A program made the translations under genes and the position numbers. Of a stretch of DNA of 64,000 bases, positions 32,304-40,194 are shown piece by piece (position 1 is the stretch's first letter; every line of letters starts with the position of its first letter). Where the stretch lies: NCBI GenBank assembly GCA_045578425.1, contig JAZNKF010000012.1, forward strand, positions 39,943 through 103,942, written 5' to 3'. This stretch comes from RGIG3009 sp045578425 (GTDB taxonomy: Bacteria > Bacillota > Clostridia > Oscillospirales > Acutalibacteraceae). Under the pieces are notes generated by a model that saw only the letters and a list, made by a program, of their open reading frames with translations, searched no databases and was not told where the DNA came from.

Positions 32304-32690
32304 TTAAGCAGCTTTAAGTGGCGTGGGTTGAGCCGGGAAAGGAATGATTTCAAACAAAGTCATCTGCACGGCACCGTCATCAAAAACTTCCTCTTGCTCG
32401 GAATCTGATTCAGAAATTTCGATATCGTATTTATTTTTCAGTTCTTCAAGCGCCAACTCAATAGCTCTTTCAACATCCGCGATGTTTTCGAAATATTCAG
32501 GAATAGCATAACGTATGTCATTATCGGTCAAACGTTCCCACCCACGATACGGAGCGTCTTTTTCAGTCAATTCTTCAAGTTTATAATTCAAATCATCCAA
32601 TCGCCACAACAATTGTTCTTCGGGCGAAGGATAACTTCTATCATAATCGAAGTCTATATATTTTTGTGCCAAGTCAGAAAAATATCCCAT
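32304..32690 (-). CDS. Acidic protein of unknown function
   Basis: 128-residue, strongly acidic, mostly helical protein (ISESDSEQEEVFDDG near the C-terminus) with a final Pro-rich tail PFPAQPTPLKAA. ATG 32690 follows AAAGG. It is encoded directly downstream of the ClpP-like gene. Its disorder-prone acidic tail could be an adaptor or substrate tag for the AAA+ proteases in the operon (speculative). No known family is recognised. Confidence 0.55.
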   Translation of the reverse strand: MGYFSDLAQKYIDFDYDRSYPSPEEQLLWRLDDLNYKLEELTEKDAPYRGWERLTDNDIRYAIPEYFENIADVERAIELALEELKNKYDIEISESDSEQEEVFDDGAVQMTLFEIIPFPAQPTPLKAA

Positions 32691-32704
32691 CGTCTACAAC
32701 CTTT

Positions 32705-33262
32705 CTACTTATAATAACTGTTAGCAAGTTTTAATGAAATCGCTTCGCCGGCAGGAATATACCACTCGGCTTTACGTGTAATGTAATCCTGGAGTTTTTC
32801 TTCTTCCACTGCAGATGTATCGACAATTTCAGATATCAACATTTGTTGAAGCCTCAGCATTTCGTTCAGTTCTTGTTTGATTCCTTCCGTTTTGTCAACT
32901 GCGAAAGTTGAGATATCATGAAACATCAAAGTGGCTCTTTCACCAACTAATCGTTTTACTCCGGAAAGCCAAATCCAAAGAGCCATACTCATACAAGAGC
33001 CGACACAAATCGTATGTACCGGAGTTTTACTGTTTTTGATAACATCAATCAAAGCTAAACCATCGTATACACTACCACCATATGAATTGATAAACAATTT
33101 AATCGGTGTTCTTTCCCAGTCTTTGTATATTTCCTCTTTTTCTGAATCGTCCGTGTTTATCTCTAATATACTATCCATTATTCCTTTTACAGATCCTTGA
33201 GAGATTCGATCACTTAATAGAAGTGTTCTTTTCTTATGTTCCGGATGCTTTTCCGTGCTCAT
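32705..33262 (-). CDS. ClpP-like serine peptidase
   Basis: 185-residue member of the ClpP/SppA-like fold. INSYGGSVYDGLALIDVI matches the ClpP oxyanion region, the nucleophile is Ser92 in VGSCMSMALW, and the histidine is His115 in LMFHDIS. The usual catalytic Asp region is changed (RKAEWYIPAGEAISLKLAN), as in several element-borne ClpP homologues. It lacks a processed propeptide. It overlaps the end of the RecF-like gene by 29 bases and lies downstream of an FtsH-like AAA+. It may form a proteolytic chamber for one of the local AAA+ unfoldases (inference). Confidence 0.85.
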   Translation of the reverse strand: MSTEKHPEHKKRTLLLSDRISQGSVKGIMDSILEINTDDSEKEEIYKDWERTPIKLFINSYGGSVYDGLALIDVIKNSKTPVHTICVGSCMSMALWIWLSGVKRLVGERATLMFHDISTFAVDKTEGIKQELNEMLRLQQMLISEIVDTSAVEEEKLQDYITRKAEWYIPAGEAISLKLANSYYK

Positions 33263-34121
33263 CGTTTTTGCCCATCCATTTCTTTTTTAATGATTCTTGC
33301 ATAGGAAGAGTTAGTATAATCACTTGCCTTCCCAACTTTGTCGTCCGTGCAATCAGACCGTCTATATCGGTTGTTTGATCTAAGAATTCAATAAAGTTTT
33401 TAATTATAAGTGGCTTTTTTTCATGATGCATATTGCGAATGTTTTCAACATCTGTCCAAAACTCTGCTACATTCAAAAAACAAATATACCAAAATAACTT
33501 TTCTTCTGTTTCACTCAATGCTAGTTCGCCGGACACACCGGGATAAACCACTTCAAACTTTCCTTGATTGTTGATAGTTGCCTTATAATTCTTAATATTG
33601 TTAATTGGCTCAGGTTCAAACGCTTTAATATATCGCACCAAATGTGACCGAAAGGTTTTGGTGCTAACCACATAGTTTGATCTACTGTGTAAATCATTTG
33701 GCACTTCATAGTCATCACAACCCCTATACCAGCACAGTCTTAATGGGAAAGAGTTGTCCCGACCATCAAAATTATCTATGGTATCCTGTTCTGTGCAATG
33801 TGATATTAAGGTGCGATAAAATTCCGTAACATCATTTTCTTTTTCATCTAATGCGGTTAGCTTCAGTAAACCTTCATCAGTCGGTTTCAGCTCAATATAA
33901 TAACTACTTTCTGCCACTAAAACCTCCGCTGTAATCAGTGTGTCATCCCGCATACCAATAACATGGTGCTCTTGCAACACCTTACTACATAGCACTAAAT
34001 CAATCGCAGTTGAAATTTCCGATGTAAAAAGAGTATCAAGTATATTTAATTTTGGGGTCAAGACAGCATCATAAAACGTAACCGAGCCAAAGTTCTTTAC
34101 TGTAATACGTTGAATAATCAT
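33234..34121 (-). CDS. RecF/SMC-like protein lacking the P-loop
   Basis: 295-residue protein that starts like a RecF/SMC ATPase (IQRITVKNFGSVTFYDAVLTPKLNIL), but the Walker A loop is replaced by LDTLFTSEIST, so it cannot bind ATP in the usual way. An ABC-signature-like LSETEEKLFWYICFLN and a KPLIIKNFIEFLD block (Walker B/D-loop position) remain. ATG 34121 is used. Located between the FtsH-like and ClpP-like genes, it may be a structural or sensor subunit. The degenerate P-loop is seen directly; the role is unknown. Confidence 0.6.
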   Translation of the reverse strand: MIIQRITVKNFGSVTFYDAVLTPKLNILDTLFTSEISTAIDLVLCSKVLQEHHVIGMRDDTLITAEVLVAESSYYIELKPTDEGLLKLTALDEKENDVTEFYRTLISHCTEQDTIDNFDGRDNSFPLRLCWYRGCDDYEVPNDLHSRSNYVVSTKTFRSHLVRYIKAFEPEPINNIKNYKATINNQGKFEVVYPGVSGELALSETEEKLFWYICFLNVAEFWTDVENIRNMHHEKKPLIIKNFIEFLDQTTDIDGLIARTTKLGRQVIILTLPMQESLKKKWMGKNDEHGKASGT

Positions 34122-34151
34122 CACAGTAGCTTGTAAATTGTGCGCTGTTGC

Positions 34152-35462
34152 TTACAAAGCAACAGGCACAATCTTGCACTCGCTCTTGATTTTCTGAATA
34201 TCAACAGCAGAAAGCAGCTTTTTCTTGGCGAGAGCAACAGCAACTTTCTCAAAGAACTCAGCATTCAGAGAAATGATTTCTTTAGCTTTTCGATAGAACT
34301 TTTCAACCTCGGCGGAAATCGCTTTTTCTTGCTCGGATTTTAAGCATTCCGTATCCCCGTAACCGCTAGAATGCAAATGGAACCCGCTGGTGCACGTATT
34401 GACCACCAGGCGCATTGTGTTGTCAAAGGCTTGATCAAGGTCGTGTTCACCGCCAACGTCAAGGATACCGAATTTCTGTTCAATAGCAGCAATTCCGCCT
34501 AATGCGCCGACAATGCGACTCTTTGCCCAATACAGCGGCGAGTGCTCTTTGGTGTTGTAATAGTCGGTAAAGCCGCCGCTTCTGCCCCCTCGATTGTGCG
34601 CAGAAACCAGCGTTACGCTATCAGGGCAAAGAACTTCCGAAACGACCGCATGACCGGCCTCGTGATAGACGATTTGAGAAGCAAAACTATTAGAATCCGC
34701 CAACGATGCATAGAAATCTTCATCATCCAAGTCGTCGGTGGTAGCGGGAACATCAAAGACGGTACGCATCAAGGCTTCCATAAAATGGTCCATAGTGATA
34801 AAATCCGCACGCTCATACCCGGCATAAAGACCCGCCTCGTTAATAACAGTTTCCAATTCGGCGCAAGAACGGCCATCCATAATGCGGGCAATCGTTTTTG
34901 CATCTACATTATCAACGACTTTTTTATTTTTGAGATAATGAGCAATAATTGCCAACGCATCTTTGCCGCGAGGTGTATCGATTTCGATAACTCGGTCAAA
35001 ACGACCCGCACGATGGAGGGAACGAGGCAAGCAACGCATATTATTAACAGTAGCCAACACAAATACTTCTTTGCCTTTTGCTTCATCAATACAGGATTGC
35101 ACAGTGACATATTCTTCGGCATCAGGGTGGCGCTCATCGCCATTGGCAAACTTGTCCATATCATCCAAAAGCACAATGGACGGCGCATTTTCGATTGCCT
35201 TTTCAAAGGTGGATTTGATAACCTTGACAAAGTCTCCATTCGGCTGGTCTTTTCTGCAAACAAACGCCTTGCGACCACTTTCTTCAATAACGGCACTCGC
35301 CATTAACGATTTGCCGACACCGGGCTCGCCGTAAAGAAGAAGGCCTCTGGGCGAGGAAACGCCAAGCTTTGCATAAATCTCACGGTTTTTAAGTGTATCA
35401 GCAATTTGCTTCAGTTCCTTTTTAACTGCGGAGTATCCAATAATCTTATCAAATTTGCTCAT
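34152..35462 (-). CDS. Soluble FtsH-like AAA+ zinc protease
   Basis: 436 residues, no transmembrane segment. The AAA+ domain (about 1-240) has Walker A GEPGVGKS at 45-52, Walker B IVLLDDMDKF near 97-105, and the arginine-finger region HRAGRFDR. The peptidase domain has HEAGH at 267-271 and a likely third ligand in GGEHDLDQA near 345, as in FtsH. Housekeeping FtsH is membrane-anchored and about 600 residues, so this is a compact cytosolic variant. It begins an operon with RecF-like, ClpP-like and two unknown genes, behind a WYL-B-type operator. Confidence 0.9.
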   Translation of the reverse strand: MSKFDKIIGYSAVKKELKQIADTLKNREIYAKLGVSSPRGLLLYGEPGVGKSLMASAVIEESGRKAFVCRKDQPNGDFVKVIKSTFEKAIENAPSIVLLDDMDKFANGDERHPDAEEYVTVQSCIDEAKGKEVFVLATVNNMRCLPRSLHRAGRFDRVIEIDTPRGKDALAIIAHYLKNKKVVDNVDAKTIARIMDGRSCAELETVINEAGLYAGYERADFITMDHFMEALMRTVFDVPATTDDLDDEDFYASLADSNSFASQIVYHEAGHAVVSEVLCPDSVTLVSAHNRGGRSGGFTDYYNTKEHSPLYWAKSRIVGALGGIAAIEQKFGILDVGGEHDLDQAFDNTMRLVVNTCTSGFHLHSSGYGDTECLKSEQEKAISAEVEKFYRKAKEIISLNAEFFEKVAVALAKKKLLSAVDIQKIKSECKIVPVAL

Positions 35463-35493
35463 ATGTATTACCTCTTTCTTTTATGGTGTCTTT

Positions 35494-35526
35494 ATTATAC
35501 GATTTCTTATGCACCGTTTATGGTGC
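35494..35526 (-). promoter_or_regulatory. WYL-B-type operator and -10 box, FtsH-like operon
   Basis: GCACC-N6-GGTGC at 35511-35526, 11 bases, TATAAT (35494-35499) on the minus strand. This is the most symmetrical copy of the operator. Confidence 0.75.
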
Positions 35527-37542
35527 CTAACATGCAAAACCGATTTTTCGTTTCTCTTCAGTTTTGACTTCCGGGATTACAATATCCACCGCTTTGATTG
35601 TTGTAATTTCCTCGGTTGTGATGTCGTCAAAATCATATTCAAGCAATCGTGAAGCCTGATTCATTTTCGCTTGTTCAAGAATGTTACGAACATATCTACC
35701 GTTACCGAAGTCACTTTGCTTTCTTGCTGTTTCAAATATTGTTCCAAGTTTTTGGAGAGCAGCATCTTCAAGAGATATTCCCTTGTTTTTACCGATTAAC
35801 GCAGCAATTTTACAAAGTTCATCGGCATCATAATCTTCAAAAGGAACGTGAAAGGCTATACGCGAACGCAGACCTGGATTTTTCTGCAAGAACTTTTCCA
35901 TTTCATCGGGATAGCCGGCGAAGATAACAACGACATCCTCGCGATGATTTTCCATTTCTTGAACAATGGTGTTAATTGCTTCATCACCAAAGGACCCGCT
36001 GCGGTCATCCACAAGTGAATATGCCTCATCAATGAATAACACACCACCAATCGCCGCCTTAAACTTCGATTGAACCGTTTGAGCGGTCCAACCAACATAT
36101 TTGCCTACCAAATCGCCTCTGCCTACTTCAACAAGCTGGCCTTTGGAAAGCAGGCCGTTATCTTTCATAATGCGAGCAAAAAGTCTTGCCGCAGTTGTTT
36201 TTGCGGTTCCGGGATTTCCTTTAAATACCATATGCATTGCAGGGGTATCACGTTTGAGCCCTTTTTCCTCATAAAGTTTTTGCATCTTATAGTAATTTAA
36301 AGCCTTTTGAATTACTGCCTTAGCTTCTTTAAGACCAATCATATCTTGAAGCTCATCATAAGCAGATCCCTTCGGCGTCGCTTTAACAACTTCTTGTTTG
36401 GCTATTTTCAAATCTTTATATTGAGGGTAGATTGCGGTTTTAAGTTTGTTGTTATACCATTCATCAAATATGGCGCGCAAATCAGGAGCAAGATACCCTT
36501 TATCTGCTTCCAGTTTTGCGAATAATGCTTTATCTGTTCTAACCTTATTTTCTTTCGCTAACATTTTAAGGAAAGAACCAGCTTGCTCACCATCTACAAA
36601 ATCCTCTTGGATTTCCACAAAGGTCATAGTGCCAAGGTTTTCATAAAACAACGATTTAGCCTTTTTGCATTCACGAGGCAAACAAATAACGGTCAGTACT
36701 TGATTGCGATAACGCCTTGCAACTTCGCAAATATTTTCCACGGTATCACGTTCACTACTTGCAAATCCATTATCTTCTGAATCATCATTTGCCAAGTAAC
36801 GAACCACAACTGCACCGCCGGAGCACACTTTATATAAAGCGTCATACATCATCACCGAAAAACTCTCACCGGGCTTGAAATCAAGAAAGCTATATCGTTT
36901 GCTGTTAAGCCTGTTATTTGCATACAACGCTTGAAGTAACGTTTTATATGCCTCTCTGCGAGTATCTCTATCATCGGTTTGAAGAATGTAATGCACGGGA
37001 TGCCCGTAAGGTTTGGAGCTAGCTCCGCCTGCATAAATTCGATTAAGTTCCGGCAAAAAAGTTTTATTTAACAAATATTTTTCAGCATTCGAAAAAACTT
37101 CAGATTGGCTTCTCTCATCAATAATGTTCTCTCCAAAATCAATACTTCTGCCACGACGTCCACTTATTTTATCTAAGCCATACTTTTCCATCACTTCATC
37201 ATCGTCAGCTATGTAGTCTTGACGATCAGCGCTACATAAAAGGTTTTGAATACTGTTAAAGGTGATCTCCGTTATAACAATATCAGCGAGCTCACATTCA
37301 ATGTGCTTCAAATACGCTTTTAAGGTTTCTCCAATTTTGCCCTGACGCTCTGCGATAACACCAACCGTTAAAATACTATCAGAGGAATTGGAAACAAAGA
37401 AAAAAGAATCGCGACAAAATTTCTCATTAAATTCATCACTCTTTATTGCTATTCTTCTGACGTTAGCGCGATGAGCTTTTCTGCTATCCTCGTTTTCGGC
37501 ATCAATTTTAACCAGTGAGCCTTCAATTTTATAAAACAACAT
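35527..37542 (-). CDS. CbbX/SpoVK-like AAA+ ATPase
   Basis: 671 residues from ATG 37542 (GGAGG eight bases before). The C-terminal third is a CbbX/SpoVK-type AAA+ module: Walker A KGNPGTAKTT at about 442, pore-loop-like GKYVGWTA, Walker B VLFIDEAYSL near 500, sensor IFAGYPDEM and arginine finger GLRSRI. The N-terminal 400 residues have no recognised domain but are well structured, probably substrate-binding. CbbX-type motors remodel protein complexes. The gene stands in its own transcription unit behind a WYL-B operator. Confidence 0.88.
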   Translation of the reverse strand: MLFYKIEGSLVKIDAENEDSRKAHRANVRRIAIKSDEFNEKFCRDSFFFVSNSSDSILTVGVIAERQGKIGETLKAYLKHIECELADIVITEITFNSIQNLLCSADRQDYIADDDEVMEKYGLDKISGRRGRSIDFGENIIDERSQSEVFSNAEKYLLNKTFLPELNRIYAGGASSKPYGHPVHYILQTDDRDTRREAYKTLLQALYANNRLNSKRYSFLDFKPGESFSVMMYDALYKVCSGGAVVVRYLANDDSEDNGFASSERDTVENICEVARRYRNQVLTVICLPRECKKAKSLFYENLGTMTFVEIQEDFVDGEQAGSFLKMLAKENKVRTDKALFAKLEADKGYLAPDLRAIFDEWYNNKLKTAIYPQYKDLKIAKQEVVKATPKGSAYDELQDMIGLKEAKAVIQKALNYYKMQKLYEEKGLKRDTPAMHMVFKGNPGTAKTTAARLFARIMKDNGLLSKGQLVEVGRGDLVGKYVGWTAQTVQSKFKAAIGGVLFIDEAYSLVDDRSGSFGDEAINTIVQEMENHREDVVVIFAGYPDEMEKFLQKNPGLRSRIAFHVPFEDYDADELCKIAALIGKNKGISLEDAALQKLGTIFETARKQSDFGNGRYVRNILEQAKMNQASRLLEYDFDDITTEEITTIKAVDIVIPEVKTEEKRKIGFAC

Positions 37543-37588
37543 ACATTCTTCCTCCAAATTTAAATCAATCATTCATCTCACTATAATA

Positions 37589-37621
37589 TTTATACCACAA
37601 CTAATGTACCAAAAACGGGAG
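37589..37621 (-). promoter_or_regulatory. WYL-B-type operator and -10 box, CbbX-like gene
   Basis: CTCCC-N6-GGTAC at 37606-37621 (right half exact, left half degenerate), 11 bases, TATAAA (37589-37594) on the minus strand. Confidence 0.65.
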
Positions 37622-37647
37622 GTTGCTATTGACGGATATTTTAATAT

Positions 37648-38238
37648 TTATAAATTAATTTCTTTACGACGAACGTTTACCCGCCCGAAAACAGTATCAT
37701 CTAAAATAAATTTATCATAGTATTTTTCTAAGAAATCAATACTGCCTGTCGGGGTGCTGCAAATGGCTGTGTATTCACCTTCGTAAACGGGAATGCATTT
37801 TAACACTACGACCGAATTATCATACTCAGCCAAAACGTCGAATAAAAAATATTGAAAACCAAATTCCTTGCTAAACTCTTCTGATGCGTTTATTGTGTGA
37901 AACGGTCCAAGCCAGGTTTTGTTCCTGAAAGGAAACTTACTAATTTTCACAAGTTCGTTTGCAATAAGAAAAGTTTGCTTATCGGTAAGTGTGCCCTTTG
38001 ATGCTGACATGGAAATTTCAAATCTTTTGTACATTCCTTCGGGAGCGTCCATTTCTCTTGCCCCAACTCCAAAGGTTACAAAGGTGGTCTCGTCTTCGCC
38101 ATTAACGATTGCCACATCCGTGTGCACATATTCGGAGACAATTTCATGGACGATATTTTCTATTTCTCCAATATTATCGGCAATAAAACTTTCAAATTCG
38201 TTGCTGTATTCGTAATCAATAATTGCTTTATTATTCAT
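37648..38238 (-). CDS. SUFU-domain protein (element B copy)
   Basis: 196-residue Suppressor-of-Fused family protein homologous to the element A protein at 24355-24960. Shared blocks are HTDVAIVNG, GVGAREMDAPEG, ISKFPFRNKTWLGPFHTINASEEF and YFLFD. ATG 38238 follows AAAGGA and lies six bases after the DNA ligase stop. SUFU proteins are known immunity proteins for diverse toxins; here it is embedded in the ligase operon rather than near a toxin. It may protect the host from an activity of the surrounding system. Confidence 0.8.
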   Translation of the reverse strand: MNNKAIIDYEYSNEFESFIADNIGEIENIVHEIVSEYVHTDVAIVNGEDETTFVTFGVGAREMDAPEGMYKRFEISMSASKGTLTDKQTFLIANELVKISKFPFRNKTWLGPFHTINASEEFSKEFGFQYFLFDVLAEYDNSVVVLKCIPVYEGEYTAICSTPTGSIDFLEKYYDKFILDDTVFGRVNVRRKEINL

Positions 38239-38244
38239 AAAAAA

Positions 38245-40131
38245 CTATCCTTTCAATGAAACTAACATAAATTCCGTATCAGGGGTAACGGCGGCATCGA
38301 TACTGAACCCCAATTTTGACAAGGCATTCTTCACTGCATCAAGTTCAGATGCATCTTGTATTCCAACAACGGCAATATTTCTGTTCTCTAAAACATTATC
38401 CCCGCTAAAAACTTTTCTTTTAGCGCTTGCCGTATCTCCACGAAACTTGAGTTCCTCTATCAAAGGCATCCATATTGCTTGTTCTTTCTCACTGTAATAC
38501 CAATCATAAATTTTATTATTCAGCGATATGGAAATTCCCTCAATCTGATTAAATTCATATTCGTTTTTAATTGCTTCTTCAAATCGCTTGAAGGATTTGC
38601 CGAAATATTCATCAAGCTTCTTGGCGCTTTCGGGACCCATCCCCTGAATGCCGATTCCAAGCAGAAATCTTGCCAAATTTGTAGACCGACTCGATTCGAT
38701 TTTTTCGAACAACCAGTCAAAATTTCCAATTCCAAGCCCTTTTGCGTTAAGCAGTTGCTTCTTTTGGGAAGCCAAATGGTAAATATCTTTTATGCTTTTA
38801 ATAAAGCCATGTTCCATAAATGCACTGATATTAGCGGCATTCAGTCCCTCAATGTTCATTGCCTTTTTATCGCAAAAACGTGCTATTTTCTGTGCGTTAC
38901 GAGCAAGACAATCCTCATTGGGACAATAAAGACTACGGACACCCGTATTCGATATTTTAATTTCAAGCTTCGCACCGCAGCAAGGACAAAATTTCGAGAG
39001 TTTGAAGGTGCCGCTTTTGGTCAAATTTTCTGACACCTGCGGAACGATCATATTGGCTTTATATACTTTAATCGTATCACCGACACCCAGTTTAAGCTTT
39101 TCAAATCCCGAAAGTCCGTGTACATTAGCACGGCGCACCATCATTCCACCAATATTTACAGGGTCAAAAATAGCGTTGATTTCAACCGTACCGGTTCTAC
39201 CCGTTGCAAGCTCTACACCTCTAAAAACCGTTTCATACTCTGTGTCTTCCCATTTTAGAGCGATGAGCCTGTTCTCGTGATGAGCAGTAGCCCCTAAAGA
39301 TTTTCCGTATTTTAAATCTTCGTATTCAATAACCACACCGTCAACCGGATAAAAATATGTATCAGGGGTATATTTACCTATTTCCGATTCGAGATTATCG
39401 GATCCAAAGCCAACAAAGGAATGTTCAACAACTGAAAATTTGTTATTCTCCAAAAATTCAAGCTGTTCCAATTTACTGTCCCAAGTTTTATTAGAGTCAA
39501 TCAGTTCAAAAGCCACAAAGTCCAAATGAGAAAGTTTTCCCTCATCGGACGTTAAAGTTCTTACAGTACCGGCGGCAACATTACGAGGATGCGTTGGGCC
39601 CTCATTCTTCTTGATGATTTCAAAATCACTCCAAGAACATACACCTTCACCACGAACCTCAAAGGCGTCTTTACACGGAACTTTCAAAGGAACGTTTCTA
39701 AAATGTTTTACGGTATGGGTAACGTCTTCGCCGATAAGGCCATCTTTGCCTCTTGTAATTGCTTGCTTTAATTCACCGTTTTCATATCGCAAAACAATGG
39801 TTAGGCCATCTAATTTCCAAGAAACGATGACATCTTTACCGGCGGCAAATTCTAAAATATCACCTATGCATTTTGTCTTTTTCGCAGAAAGCATCGGCTT
39901 TGTATGAGTAACCGATTTTAATTCTTCTTTGACGTTACCGCCAACTCGTTTAGATGGTGAATCGGAAAACACAATTCCCGTTTCGTGTTCAATGCCTTTA
40001 AGCTCTGCTACCAGCTTGTCATATTCGTTATCACTCATGGTCGGGTTGTCGTTTACGAAATACGCAATATCAGCTTCCTTGATAACGCCTATAAGTTCCT
40101 TCATTCTTCTAACAAGATTTGTGCTTTCCAT
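38245..40131 (-). CDS. NAD-dependent DNA ligase, accessory copy
   Basis: 628-residue LigA-type ligase. The N-terminal Ia-like domain has SDNEYDKL; the adenylated lysine is K106 in SWKLDGLT; then the OB fold, a Cys4 zinc finger (FCPCCGAKL ... YCPNEDC), helix-hairpin-helix repeats and a weak BRCT-like end (NRNIAVVGIQDASELD). All key residues appear intact. Chromosomal LigA is about 660-670 residues, and this version is more diverged, as expected for an element-borne second ligase. It may reseal nicks made by the nearby nucleases, recombinase or helicase. Confidence 0.92.
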   Translation of the reverse strand: MESTNLVRRMKELIGVIKEADIAYFVNDNPTMSDNEYDKLVAELKGIEHETGIVFSDSPSKRVGGNVKEELKSVTHTKPMLSAKKTKCIGDILEFAAGKDVIVSWKLDGLTIVLRYENGELKQAITRGKDGLIGEDVTHTVKHFRNVPLKVPCKDAFEVRGEGVCSWSDFEIIKKNEGPTHPRNVAAGTVRTLTSDEGKLSHLDFVAFELIDSNKTWDSKLEQLEFLENNKFSVVEHSFVGFGSDNLESEIGKYTPDTYFYPVDGVVIEYEDLKYGKSLGATAHHENRLIALKWEDTEYETVFRGVELATGRTGTVEINAIFDPVNIGGMMVRRANVHGLSGFEKLKLGVGDTIKVYKANMIVPQVSENLTKSGTFKLSKFCPCCGAKLEIKISNTGVRSLYCPNEDCLARNAQKIARFCDKKAMNIEGLNAANISAFMEHGFIKSIKDIYHLASQKKQLLNAKGLGIGNFDWLFEKIESSRSTNLARFLLGIGIQGMGPESAKKLDEYFGKSFKRFEEAIKNEYEFNQIEGISISLNNKIYDWYYSEKEQAIWMPLIEELKFRGDTASAKRKVFSGDNVLENRNIAVVGIQDASELDAVKNALSKLGFSIDAAVTPDTEFMLVSLKG

Positions 40132-40160
40132 ATTGAATCCTCACTTTCTAATGTAATACC

Positions 40161-40193
40161 ATTATATACGATGTAATGTACCAAATGTGGTGC
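40161..40193 (-). promoter_or_regulatory. WYL-B-type operator and -10 box, ligase operon
   Basis: GCACC-N6-GGTAC at 40178-40193, 11 bases, TATAAT (40161-40166) on the minus strand. Confidence 0.75.
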
Positions 40194-40194
40194 G

